Positions 17,108-25,434 are shown, counted from the stretch's first letter. The stretch is DNA of 38,195 bases from Dysgonamonadaceae bacterium (GCA_031272075.1 JAISUK010000020.1:1-38195); one strand, 5' to 3'. Notes: a model not told the origin generated them from the letters alone. Program-made: numbers and translations.

Positions 17108-19858
17108 ATGAACAAGCACTTCTTTATTCCCATTTTGGCAGTATTGCTGCTTGGGTGCAAAACAGAACTCAACCATCCGAGGATATACATTACCAATGAC
17201 AAAAAAGCGGCTTTTACAGAGAAAATGGAGAATGCCGCATGGTCGAAATCTTCGTTCGAAGCCATCAAAAAGGGGGTGGAAAAGTATGTTGATCAGCATC
17301 AGAAGGATCCCGAATGGATCATTTCGCGCATGCAGATGTACTGGGACACCCACCACGAACGCGTCTATGTGATCGGTGACCGGTTTTCACACGGTACGGG
17401 CAAAGCACCTGTTCCCACAGTGAAATTCCAAGGGCACCGCGATCCGGCAACCGACTATGCCATGCCTTCGCTGGAAGATACGCAACCCTACATGGATGAA
17501 AAAGGGATGTATGTGCAAAACCTGAAAAAAGAGGGTCGTCCCTGGGAATGGGTACATCCCTCGAAAACAGGGCGTATGATCGGTCCGATGAACGACCGTA
17601 TCATGTCGCTCGCTGCCGATGCTGCATTCCTGTATTGGTACACCGGCGAGGAGAAATATGCCACTTTTGCTTCCGACATTTTCATGACGTATATCCGCGG
17701 CATGCACTATCGCCGCGAACCGTTTGCTTTGGAACAATACGGCAACAGTCACTTGATGGGACTGGCTACTTTCGAGGTGATTCTCGATGCCATCATCCCA
17801 AGTCTTGCCCTCTGTTACGATTTCCTTCATGCCTATTTGAAAAAACAAGGTGCGGATTTCGACATGATCACCGGCGTTTTGAAACGTTTCGCCGATCAGG
17901 AAATCCTCTATGGCGTTCCCGACAACAATTGGAATATCTTCCAGGCGCGTTTTGTGACCTACCTGGCGCTGGCGCTGGAAAGCGATTCACACTATAAGGA
18001 CGGGAAAGGACGGCAATATTATCTCAACGAAATCATGAACCACACCACGATTCGCCAGTTCGCGCTGAAAGAAGCCGTTGTGGATATTTATGATCCGGTC
18101 ACGGGCATCTGGCCGGAATCGGCAAACTATTCCATGAGTGTTTGTAAAGACATGCTGGATATCGTCGGTCTGATCGACAATGCCGAAAACAACCATATTC
18201 TGGATACTTTTGCCATACTGAAAAAAGCCGCGCCCGCCACCGCCGAATACCTGTTCCCCAATGGACGAATTACAGCTTTCGGCGATGCCAAATATGTCCC
18301 GCTCACCGCGCAATCTTTCGAGATGCTGATTTCGCTCTACCGGAAATATGGCGAGTACGAGGCAGAAAAAGAGATAACACAATTGTTGCAGAAACTGATC
18401 GATGACAGCTATTACAACCGCGGCAATAAATCGATGTTTTCCCTGTTTTTTTATGTGGATCGGCTGACGGAAATTCCGCCGCAGGACATCACTTACGATC
18501 AGCATACGAGCAACCTGATTTATGCCCCCAATGTGAGCTGGCTGATGCAACGCAACGGCAAAGATCGGGAAAACGGCATGGCATGCACATTGGTGGGATC
18601 TTTCGGCAATCATGCGCACGCCAACGGCATTTCTATGGAACTGTTTGCCAAAGGCTTGATGCTGGCGCCCGAAAGTTCGTTCGGCGTCAGTTACGGTACG
18701 CGCGACAATCAGGAATATTTTGCCCGTTTCCCGGCGCACAATACCGTTTGTGTCGATGGTATTTCCGATTATGCCATGATGCGCAGCGACTATCCGTACC
18801 GGCTGACAGCTTGCTATCCGGCATCCGGCGACAGAGACTCACTGACGGGAAATATCACTTTTGCAAAAGTGACTTTTACCGAGCCGAAAACCAATGCTAA
18901 ACAAGAGCGACTCACAAGCCTGATCCGCATCGACAGCACTTCGGCTTACGCGGTCGATATTTTCCGCTCTGCTCACCATGACGGAAAAGATCGCAAACAC
19001 GAATATTTTTACCACAGCATCGGCCAGGATATGGACGTGATGAATGTCGCAGGAGAAAAACTGGATTTGTCGCCCACCAATGAATTGTCCTCATCCAAAG
19101 GCGATATGAAAGGATATGACTATTTCACGGACAAAATGGCGATTTCATATAGCCGGGATTTCCGGACACGGTTCAATATCCGTCTGGAAAAACAGGAAGA
19201 TGTTTTGATGGATCTGTGGATGAAAGGATACCCCGGTCGCACAGTCTTCACAACGAAAGCGCCTCCCTCGAATGCCCTGGTGAAAGGCTCCATCCCCGAC
19301 GAACTGCTCAATCGTCCCCTTCCTACGCTGATTGTCAGACAGGAAGGCGAAGCTTGGACACGACCGTTCGTTTCCGTATTTTACCCACACACTACCGCAG
19401 AAGCACAGACAATAGCCTCTGTGGATTTTTTCGGCGAACGGAACGATTTTGCAGGAATTATCGTAAAATCTGTCCAACGAACCGATTATATCTTCAACAG
19501 TACGGATGAACAGACCCTCATCACTTATCAGGACATGCACTTCCAGGGCGATTATGCCGTGGTAGGCATGAACGGCGATAGTCCCGAACTCCTTTTCCTC
19601 GGCAATGGAAAAACCATCCGGAAAGGAAATTGGTGTATCACTGCAGAAAATAAAATCGTCAATCTGTCGTTATGCAAGAAGAAAGATTTGTGGGAAATTG
19701 ATGCAAGCGATGCGGCACGGCTCGTCATCCCTGCAAAGACACCACCGCAAATCACCAAAATCGCCGGTTCGGGTGAAAAAATAAATATCGAAGCCCAAGC
19801 CGACGGGACTTTTCTTATCATATTGGAGAAAGGAAAGTATCAACTTAAACAATTATAA
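17108..19858 (+). CDS. Heparinase II/III-like polysaccharide lyase, lipoprotein
   Basis: The 916-residue product has a lipoprotein signal with lipobox LLGC. Residues about 150-420 form an alpha/alpha toroid (NDRIMSLAADAAFLYWYTGE, later DNNWNIFQARFVTYLALALE). Residues about 450-900 form the beta-sandwich part with the heparinase II/III motif GNHAHANGISMELFAKG (His502, His504, Asn506) and a PAHNTVCVDG segment. Enzymes of this fold cleave uronate-containing polysaccharides by beta-elimination, giving unsaturated uronates. The GH88 domain encoded two genes upstream is the expected next enzyme. I cannot assign the PL family number by eye. Ulvan-, gellan-, glucuronorhamnan- or rhamnogalacturonan-like substrates are possible; the rhamnose mutarotase favours a Rha-uronate polymer. 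Confidence 0.85.
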   Translation: MNKHFFIPILAVLLLGCKTELNHPRIYITNDKKAAFTEKMENAAWSKSSFEAIKKGVEKYVDQHQKDPEWIISRMQMYWDTHHERVYVIGDRFSHGTGKAPVPTVKFQGHRDPATDYAMPSLEDTQPYMDEKGMYVQNLKKEGRPWEWVHPSKTGRMIGPMNDRIMSLAADAAFLYWYTGEEKYATFASDIFMTYIRGMHYRREPFALEQYGNSHLMGLATFEVILDAIIPSLALCYDFLHAYLKKQGADFDMITGVLKRFADQEILYGVPDNNWNIFQARFVTYLALALESDSHYKDGKGRQYYLNEIMNHTTIRQFALKEAVVDIYDPVTGIWPESANYSMSVCKDMLDIVGLIDNAENNHILDTFAILKKAAPATAEYLFPNGRITAFGDAKYVPLTAQSFEMLISLYRKYGEYEAEKEITQLLQKLIDDSYYNRGNKSMFSLFFYVDRLTEIPPQDITYDQHTSNLIYAPNVSWLMQRNGKDRENGMACTLVGSFGNHAHANGISMELFAKGLMLAPESSFGVSYGTRDNQEYFARFPAHNTVCVDGISDYAMMRSDYPYRLTACYPASGDRDSLTGNITFAKVTFTEPKTNAKQERLTSLIRIDSTSAYAVDIFRSAHHDGKDRKHEYFYHSIGQDMDVMNVAGEKLDLSPTNELSSSKGDMKGYDYFTDKMAISYSRDFRTRFNIRLEKQEDVLMDLWMKGYPGRTVFTTKAPPSNALVKGSIPDELLNRPLPTLIVRQEGEAWTRPFVSVFYPHTTAEAQTIASVDFFGERNDFAGIIVKSVQRTDYIFNSTDEQTLITYQDMHFQGDYAVVGMNGDSPELLFLGNGKTIRKGNWCITAENKIVNLSLCKKKDLWEIDASDAARLVIPAKTPPQITKIAGSGEKINIEAQADGTFLIILEKGKYQLKQL

Positions 19859-19875
19859 AACTAAATTCTAAACAA

Positions 19876-21183
19876 ATGCGAAATTGTAAATTATTTTTGA
19901 TGTGTTTATGCCTCTCGACTTGCTTTTCTCTGGAAAGTATCTTGGCGCAGCCTGCCTCCACGCTGATTGAGGTAAATGTAATTCCGGATCACGACAATTG
20001 GCTGTACAAGACGGGAGAAAAAGTCAAGTTTACTCTCAGGGCGACCAAGAATGATGTCCTTTTGAAAGATGTAGACATCCGTTACGAAATCTCAGAAGAC
20101 ATGATGCCCGCGCTGAAAAAAGGCGCCCTCACGTCTAAGAACGGAAACGAAACTGTGGATGCAGGCACGATGAAGACGCCGGGATTTCTGCGCTGCATCG
20201 CCTATATTACTTACGACGGCAAGGATTATCAAGGGATGGCTACCGCCGGATTCGATCCGGAGAAAATCGTTCCGACCACCACATTGCCGGACGACTTTGA
20301 CCAGTTCTGGGAAAAAGCCAAAGCCGACAATTCCAAGATACCCATGGATGCAGTGGTCACGCTGATGCCTGACAGATGTACCTCGAAAGTCAATGTGTAT
20401 CAGGTTAGCCTGCAAAATTTCCGAATTGGCGCCCGGTTATATGGTATCTTATGCGTCCCGAAAGCGCCCGGCAAATATCCTGCTGTGTTGAAAGTGCCCG
20501 GTGCAGGCGTCCGCCCTTATGCCGGCGACATCAGCACTGCGGAAAGAGGCTTCATCACATTTGAAATCGGGATACACGGCATTCCTGTCGACCTGCCTGC
20601 TTCCGTATACAGAGACATGAACAACGGGATTTTGAACAATTATTGGGGATATTTTCTCGACAATAAAGATTCCTATTTTTATAAACGCGTGTATGTGGGA
20701 TGTGTACGGTCGGTGGATTTCATCTACAGCCTCCCTGAGTTTGACGGCAACAACCTGTTTGTGACCGGCGGCAGCCAAGGCGGAGCGCTTTCCATTGTCA
20801 GCGCAGCACTCGACCAGCGGATCAAAGGATTGGCAGCGTTCTATCCGGCATTGAGCGACCTGACCGGCTATCTTTTCGGACGCGCAGGCGGCTGGCCACA
20901 CATGTTCAGGAATGTAGACAAAAATGATAAAGTCACTGCAGCAAAAATAGAAACGTCGCGGTATTACGATGTGGCGAATTTCGCACGTCAAATTCGCGTT
21001 CCGGGATTCTATGCTTTCGGATACAATGATATGGTTTGTCCGCCGACTTCCATGTTCTCGGCATACAATGTGATTACGGCTCCTAAAGAGTTGATAATCG
21101 CAGAAGAAACAGGTCATTGGGCTTTCCCCGAACAATGGAGCAAATCCATCCAGTGGATAGAAAATCACGTGTCGGGACGCTGA
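19876..21183 (+). CDS. Secreted acetyl xylan esterase-like (AXE1) carbohydrate esterase
   Basis: This 435-residue protein has a signal peptide (about 1-24) and an N-terminal Ig-like domain (about 25-135). An alpha/beta hydrolase of the acetyl xylan esterase (AXE1/CE7-like) type follows, with nucleophile motif GGSQGG (Ser300), acid Asp385 (FGYNDMVCPP) and His414 (TGHWAF). The DDFDQFWEKAK lead-in at about residue 139 is characteristic of the family. It should remove O-acetyl groups so that the lyase and hydrolases can reach the backbone. It is last in the operon, 17 bases after the lyase. The true acetylated substrate is not known. Confidence 0.9.
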   Translation: MRNCKLFLMCLCLSTCFSLESILAQPASTLIEVNVIPDHDNWLYKTGEKVKFTLRATKNDVLLKDVDIRYEISEDMMPALKKGALTSKNGNETVDAGTMKTPGFLRCIAYITYDGKDYQGMATAGFDPEKIVPTTTLPDDFDQFWEKAKADNSKIPMDAVVTLMPDRCTSKVNVYQVSLQNFRIGARLYGILCVPKAPGKYPAVLKVPGAGVRPYAGDISTAERGFITFEIGIHGIPVDLPASVYRDMNNGILNNYWGYFLDNKDSYFYKRVYVGCVRSVDFIYSLPEFDGNNLFVTGGSQGGALSIVSAALDQRIKGLAAFYPALSDLTGYLFGRAGGWPHMFRNVDKNDKVTAAKIETSRYYDVANFARQIRVPGFYAFGYNDMVCPPTSMFSAYNVITAPKELIIAEETGHWAFPEQWSKSIQWIENHVSGR

Positions 21184-21244
21184 TGCCAAATTGGATTCTT
21201 TTTTTTGAATAAAAATGCGAAAGCATAAAAAAAATTGGTATTTG

Positions 21245-21275
21245 TTGTGCTATTTAAATTAAAGTATTACATTTG
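21245..21275 (+). promoter_or_regulatory. Promoter of the aromatic amino acid operon
   Basis: TTG at 21245-21247 and TACATTTG at 21268-21275 are separated by 20 bases, a good match to the Bacteroidales -33/-7 pattern. Transcription would start near 21282, about 20 bases before the leader peptide. Confidence 0.7.
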
Positions 21276-21303
21276 CAGCGATTTTTATAACAAATAAGCG
21301 ATA

Positions 21304-21381
21304 ATGAATCGTTCGTTTTTTACATATTCCTTTTTTTACTTTTACTTTTGGGGTGAAGGCAAGGCAGGATTTTGTATCTAA
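21304..21381 (+). CDS. Phe/Tyr-rich leader peptide of the pheA attenuator
   Basis: ATG 21304 to TAA 21381 encodes 25 residues. Residues 5-16 read FFTYSFFYFYFW, so 10 of 12 are aromatic; overall there are seven Phe, three Tyr and one Trp. Such a peptide directly before prephenate dehydratase is the hallmark of ribosome-mediated attenuation. The 3' part of the frame (codons 20-25) contains the 5' arm of an antiterminator helix. A ribosome stalled at codons 5-16 for lack of charged tRNA-Phe or tRNA-Tyr would leave that arm free, while one reaching the stop would cover it. The start codon has no Shine-Dalgarno site, only an AT-rich leader, as is normal in this phylum. Confidence 0.88.
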   Translation: MNRSFFTYSFFYFYFWGEGKAGFCI

Positions 21382-21424
21382 ACATTCAACATACAACAAC
21401 GAACATCAAATATAAAATCCTGTC
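21363..21424 (+). promoter_or_regulatory. Antiterminator helix of the pheA attenuator
   Basis: Bases 21363-21376 can pair with 21411-21424: the core CAGGATTTT (21365-21373) is a perfect complement of AAAATCCTG (21414-21422), and the helix extends to 14 pairs with two G-U. The 3' arm is the same sequence that forms the 5' arm of the terminator, so the two structures exclude each other. The 34-base loop is A/C-rich and looks unstructured. Confidence 0.8.
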
Positions 21425-21446
21425 CAGAAAGACGGGATTTTTTTTT
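21414..21446 (+). terminator. Attenuator terminator before pheA
   Basis: AAAATCCTGTC (21414-21424) pairs with GACGGGATTTT (21431-21441), 11 pairs with one G-U, across a CAGAAA loop. The T run reaches 21446 (nine T in all). It lies 33 bases after the leader stop and 51 before pheA, so termination here would silence the whole operon. Confidence 0.88.
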
Positions 21447-21497
21447 GCCGTTAGGAAACGCAAACAAAATCAAACAGGAAACATAATAAATAAAAAA

Positions 21498-22334
21498 ATG
21501 ATTAAAGTAGCCATTCAAGGAGTAGAAGGCGCCTATCACGAGATTGCCGCCAGAGAATATTTCGGAGAAGAAGAGATTCAGATTCTTCCATGTAATCTGT
21601 TCAAAGATGTCATCATCGCATTGAAAAAAGACCCGTCGCTAATCGGAATCATGGCCATTGAGAATACGATAGCCGGGAGTCTGCTTCAAAACCATGAATT
21701 GATACGAGAAAGCGATCTGACGATCATCGGGGAGAAGAAACTGCGTATCTCCCATTGCCTGGCGGCGCTTCCGGGCGAATCGCTGCATGCGATTACCGAG
21801 ATCAATTCCCACCCGATAGCGTTGATGCAATGCGGCGATTTCCTGGAAACCCTGCCCAACATCAAAGTGGTGGAAAAAGAAGACACCGCACTCAGCGCCA
21901 GAGATATCGCACAAAAAGAGCTTCACGGGGTGGCGGCCATCTGCAGCCGTCATGCCGCAAAACTCTACGGATTAGACATCCTCAGTGAAGGCATCGAGAC
22001 CAACAAACGCAATTTCACACGGTTTCTGCTGATCGCCAATCGCTGGGTGGCGGAAGAAATACTGCGCGATGCGACACTCAACAAATCATCGCTGGTTTTC
22101 ACATTACCCCATACGGAAGGCAGTTTGTCGAAGGTATTGACCATCCTGTCGTTCTACGACATCAACCTGACGAAAATACAATCGCTCCCAATTATCGGTA
22201 GGGAATGGGAATACCTGTTTTACATCGATCTGACTTTCAATAATTACATGCGTTACAAACAGGCTGTCGATGCTGTGCGACCGCTGATCAAGGATTTCAA
22301 AGTGCTGGGGGAATACGAGAAAGTGGATAATTAG
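21498..22334 (+). CDS. pheA: Prephenate dehydratase
   Basis: The enzyme converts prephenate to phenylpyruvate, the committed step to phenylalanine. I start it at ATG 21498 (MIKVAIQGVEGAYHEIAARE); the frame is open further upstream but only through the attenuator. The 278-residue protein has the catalytic domain (about 1-185) with the TRF motif at 174-176 (KRNFTRFLLIA), and a C-terminal ACT domain (about 195-275). It is monofunctional; the chorismate mutase is fused to the DAHP synthase two genes on. The two Phe-binding motifs of the ACT domain differ from the classical GALV and ESRP: here they are GSLS (208-211) and QSLP (228-231), at the correct 20-residue spacing. Expression is likely controlled by the upstream attenuator. 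Confidence 0.95.
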   Translation: MIKVAIQGVEGAYHEIAAREYFGEEEIQILPCNLFKDVIIALKKDPSLIGIMAIENTIAGSLLQNHELIRESDLTIIGEKKLRISHCLAALPGESLHAITEINSHPIALMQCGDFLETLPNIKVVEKEDTALSARDIAQKELHGVAAICSRHAAKLYGLDILSEGIETNKRNFTRFLLIANRWVAEEILRDATLNKSSLVFTLPHTEGSLSKVLTILSFYDINLTKIQSLPIIGREWEYLFYIDLTFNNYMRYKQAVDAVRPLIKDFKVLGEYEKVDN

Positions 22335-22348
22335 TGGTTAGTGGTTAG
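22331..22348 (+). repeat. TTAGNNN heptamer array at the pheA stop codon
   Basis: TTAGTGG at 22331-22337 and 22338-22344 is followed by TTAG at 22345-22348. The pheA stop TAG (22332-22334) is in the first unit. TAG occurs at 22332, 22339 and 22346, one in each frame. Confidence 0.85.
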
Positions 22349-22364
22349 AAAATTCGTAATTGAT

Positions 22365-23537
22365 ATGAAAACGATAGTACCCGCCGAAAGGTTGAACAGT
22401 GTCAGCGAATACTATTTTTCAAGGAAATTGAAAGAAGTAGCTGAAATGAATAAGCAAGGCAAAGACGTCATCAATCTGGGGGTCGGAGGCCCCGATCAGC
22501 CGCCGCCACAAGCCGCAATCGACGTTTTTTGCAAGGCGGCAGGTCGGGCGGACATGCACGGCTACCAACCATACGTCGGAATTCCGGAATTACGACAGGC
22601 GTTCTCGGATTGGTACCGTCGATGGTACCGCACGGAGCTGAATCCGCAAACGGAGATACAGCCGTTGATCGGATCCAAAGAAGGTATTTTACATATTTCT
22701 TTGGCCTTTCTGAATCCGGGCGATGGCGTCCTGATCCCCAATCCGGGATATCCCACTTACGCTTCAGTGAGCAATCTGGTCGGAGCGAAGATCATCCCAT
22801 ACGATTTGGAGGCGCACCGCGGATGGCAGCCCGATCTGGAAGCGCTGGAAAAGACAGACTTGTCGAATGTCAAGATGATGTGGACCAACTACCCGAACAT
22901 GCCGACAGGCGCACCGGCAACCATCGAACTCTACCGTCGATTGGTTGCGTTCGGAAAGAAACACCAAATCGTCATTTGCAACGACAATCCTTACAGTTTT
23001 ATCCTCAATGAACATCCGATCAGCATCATGGAAGTGGAAGGCGCGAAAACGGTCTGCATCGAACTCAATTCTTTGAGTAAATCGCACAACATGCCCGGCT
23101 GGCGCATGGCGATGCTCGCTTCCAATCCCGAATTTATCCAATGGATATTGAAAGTGAAAAGCAACATCGACAGCGGACAATTCAAACCAATGATGCTGGC
23201 AGCAGCGGAGGCTTTGAATGTGTCTCCTGCCTGGTATGCCGAGGTCAATGCCACCTATCGCCGCCGCCGCATGATTGCCGAAGAAATCATGAACCTGCTG
23301 GATTGCAGTTTCGATCCGAAGCAGTCAGGATTGTTCGTTTGGGGAAAGATCCCCGACCATTACCGCGACAGCGAAGCATTATCGGACAAACTGTTGTATG
23401 AAGCAAATGTATTCCTGACACCCGGATTGATCTTCGGGAGCAACGGAACCCGTTATATCCGCATCTCACTGTGCTGCAACGAGAGTCGACTCAGGGAAGC
23501 AGTAATGCGGGTGGAAGAGTTAGTGGTTAGTGGTTAG
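22365..23537 (+). CDS. Class I/II PLP aminotransferase, probably aromatic amino acid aminotransferase
   Basis: The start at ATG 22365 (MKTIVPAERLNSVSEYYFSR) is preferred to the GTG at 22341, which lies in the heptamer repeat. The 390-residue enzyme belongs to fold type I aminotransferases: GVGGPDQPPP near the N-terminus, NPGYPTY, NYPNMPTGA, NDNPYSF and the PLP lysine Lys239 in SLSKSHNMPGWRMA. Lying between prephenate dehydratase and DAHP synthase, it should transaminate phenylpyruvate and 4-hydroxyphenylpyruvate to Phe and Tyr. LL-diaminopimelate or aspartate aminotransferase activity is an alternative the sequence alone does not exclude. Its last five residues (LVVSG) are encoded by the TTAGTGG repeat. 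Confidence 0.9.
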   Translation: MKTIVPAERLNSVSEYYFSRKLKEVAEMNKQGKDVINLGVGGPDQPPPQAAIDVFCKAAGRADMHGYQPYVGIPELRQAFSDWYRRWYRTELNPQTEIQPLIGSKEGILHISLAFLNPGDGVLIPNPGYPTYASVSNLVGAKIIPYDLEAHRGWQPDLEALEKTDLSNVKMMWTNYPNMPTGAPATIELYRRLVAFGKKHQIVICNDNPYSFILNEHPISIMEVEGAKTVCIELNSLSKSHNMPGWRMAMLASNPEFIQWILKVKSNIDSGQFKPMMLAAAEALNVSPAWYAEVNATYRRRRMIAEEIMNLLDCSFDPKQSGLFVWGKIPDHYRDSEALSDKLLYEANVFLTPGLIFGSNGTRYIRISLCCNESRLREAVMRVEELVVSG

Positions 23538-23582
23538 TGGTTAGAAGTTAGAAGTTAGAAGTTAGAAATTAGAAATTATAAT
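23520..23582 (+). repeat. Nine-unit TTAGNNN heptamer array filling the gap before the DAHP synthase gene
   Basis: Units are TTAGTGG (three copies from 23520), TTAGAAG (three from 23541), TTAGAAA (two from 23562) and a degenerate TTATAAT (23576-23582). The array begins inside the aminotransferase gene, provides its stop (TAG 23535-23537) and ends one base before the ATG at 23584. Confidence 0.92.
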
Positions 23583-23583
23583 T

Positions 23584-24645
23584 ATGAACTTAGCATCAAT
23601 TTTATTTCCGGGCGTAGAAGAAAAGCGGCCGATAGTGATCGCAGGCCCTTGTAGCGCCGAAACGGAAGAACAAGTCATGAAAACCGCCAAAGGGTTGGCG
23701 AGTAAAGGATTTAAGATTTTCAGAGCTGGTATCTGGAAACCGCGTACCAAACCCGGCGGATTTGAAGGCGTCGGATCGGAAGGACTGCGTTGGCTGGAAA
23801 ATGTGAAAAAAGAAACCGGCATGCGGGTCACCACCGAAGTGGCGACGCAAAAACATGTAGAGGAGGCGCTCAAACATGGGATCGATATCTTGTGGATCGG
23901 CGCCAGAACAACGGCAAACCCCTTTGCCATCCAAGAGATTGCAGACGCCTTATCCGGCACCGACATCTCTGTATTGATAAAAAATCCGGTCAATCCGGAT
24001 CTGGAACTCTGGATCGGCGCGATTGAGCGGATCAACAATGCCGGTATTCGCAGAATCGGCGTAATCCACCGAGGATTCACTTCCTACGACGAAAAAATCT
24101 ACCGGAATGTCCCCCAGTGGCACATCCCCATCGAACTGAAACGCCGCTTGCCCGAAATCCCTATTTTTTGTGATCCAAGTCATATCGGTGGACGACGCGA
24201 ACTTGTTGCCTCCCTCTCGCAGCAGGCGATGGATCTGAACTACGACGGGTTGATCATCGAATCGCATTGCGACCCCGATCAGGCCTGGAGCGATAAAAAC
24301 CAACAGATCACTCCCGATGTCTTGTCCTACATCATCAACCTGCTGGTCATCCGCGATTCGACACAAACGACGGAAAACCTGACCGAACTCCGGAAACAGA
24401 TCGACGCCACCGACAACGAATTGTTGTCCATCCTGAACAAACGCATGCGCATCTCCCGCGAGATAGGACAATATAAAAAGGAGCATAACTTGCCTGTACT
24501 TCAGACTGTTCGCTATGACGAGATCTTGACCGGACGCATCAATTCCGCCAAGCACTTGGGCATGTCGCCCGAATTTATGAAAATACTGCTGGAAGCAATT
24601 CATGAAGAATCCATCCGGCAACAAATGATTGTCATTAATTCCTAA
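23584..24645 (+). CDS. Bifunctional DAHP synthase (type I beta) / chorismate mutase (AroQ type)
   Basis: This 353-residue protein catalyses the first shikimate step (PEP plus erythrose 4-phosphate to DAHP) and the chorismate to prephenate step. The N-terminal DAHP synthase (about 1-262) shows IVIAGPCSAET, RAGIWKPRTKPGGFEG, the DILWIGARTTANPF segment, IGVIHRGF and FCDPSHIGG. The C-terminal chorismate mutase (about 265-353) is an AroQ helical domain with LRKQIDATDNELLSILNKRM. Such a fusion of DAHP synthase to a C-terminal mutase is usual in Bacteroidota. The mutase may also act as a regulatory domain for the synthase. The gene follows the heptamer array directly and is followed 13 bases later by tyrA. 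Confidence 0.95.
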   Translation: MNLASILFPGVEEKRPIVIAGPCSAETEEQVMKTAKGLASKGFKIFRAGIWKPRTKPGGFEGVGSEGLRWLENVKKETGMRVTTEVATQKHVEEALKHGIDILWIGARTTANPFAIQEIADALSGTDISVLIKNPVNPDLELWIGAIERINNAGIRRIGVIHRGFTSYDEKIYRNVPQWHIPIELKRRLPEIPIFCDPSHIGGRRELVASLSQQAMDLNYDGLIIESHCDPDQAWSDKNQQITPDVLSYIINLLVIRDSTQTTENLTELRKQIDATDNELLSILNKRMRISREIGQYKKEHNLPVLQTVRYDEILTGRINSAKHLGMSPEFMKILLEAIHEESIRQQMIVINS

Positions 24646-24658
24646 CACGGTATCTATC

Positions 24659-25432
24659 ATGCGTATACAAATTCTTGGCGCCGGAAAGATGGGTTCTTTT
24701 TTTGCCGATGTATTGAGCTTTCAACACGAGGTCGCGATTTACGACCCCGATTCGCAACGATTACGGTTTACTTACAATTGCATCCGGATGTCGCAACCCG
24801 AAGAAATCCGGTCGTTTCAACCGGAGATACTCCTCAATGCAGCGACGATACAGCATACGATCAGTGCGTTCAATACCACACTGCCCTACCTCCCGGCGGC
24901 CTGCATCCTTTCGGACATCGCTTCGGTGAAAACCGACCTGAAAGCGTTTTATGAAAATTCCGGCCATCCGTATGTCTCTACGCATCCGATGTTCGGACCT
25001 ACTTTCGCGAGCCTGAATAACCTCTCGATGGAAAGCGCAATCATCATCTCCGAATCCAACCATCTGGGCAAAATCTTTTTCAAAGACTTGTACCATTCAC
25101 TCAAACTCAATATTGTGGAATATACTTTCGAGGAACATGACGAGACGATCGCCTATTCGCTTTCCATTCCTTTTGCTTCAACCCTGGTATTCGCAGCGAT
25201 GATGAAGCACCAGGAAGCGCCGGGCACGACTTTCAAAAAACACCTGAATATCGCGCGGGGGTTGCTGGCCGAAGACGATTACCTCCTGACCGAAATCCTG
25301 TTCAACCCCAGAACGCCGGGACAATTGGAGGCAATCAGGCGAGAATTGGCGCATTTGTTGGACATTATTCAGTCGAAAGACACTACGGAAATGAAAAATT
25401 TTTTGCTGAAAATAAGAAAAAATATTAATTAA
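24659..25432 (+). CDS. tyrA: Prephenate dehydrogenase
   Basis: The 257-residue NAD(P)-dependent enzyme makes 4-hydroxyphenylpyruvate for tyrosine. The start is ATG 24659 (MRIQILGAGKMGSFFADVLS), which begins with the GxGxMG dinucleotide motif. Further motifs are SDIASVKTDL, STHPMFGPTFASL and EHDETIAYSLSIPF. It is slightly short for the family, with a compact helical C-terminal domain and no ACT domain, so direct Tyr feedback is not evident. It is the last gene of the attenuator-controlled operon, so one leader with both Phe and Tyr codons would serve both branches. Confidence 0.93.
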   Translation: MRIQILGAGKMGSFFADVLSFQHEVAIYDPDSQRLRFTYNCIRMSQPEEIRSFQPEILLNAATIQHTISAFNTTLPYLPAACILSDIASVKTDLKAFYENSGHPYVSTHPMFGPTFASLNNLSMESAIIISESNHLGKIFFKDLYHSLKLNIVEYTFEEHDETIAYSLSIPFASTLVFAAMMKHQEAPGTTFKKHLNIARGLLAEDDYLLTEILFNPRTPGQLEAIRRELAHLLDIIQSKDTTEMKNFLLKIRKNIN

Positions 25433-25434
25433 CT

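Noticed and set aside
21198-21233. T-run, ATGC-GAAA-GCAT hairpin and A-run after the esterase gene as a terminator
   Set aside because: The stem has only four G/C-containing pairs and an A-run, not a T-run, follows it on the plus strand; too weak to call.
21372-21497. Upstream in-frame extension of pheA
   Set aside because: The open frame passes through the leader stop region and the attenuator; ATG 21498 gives the normal prephenate dehydratase N-terminus.
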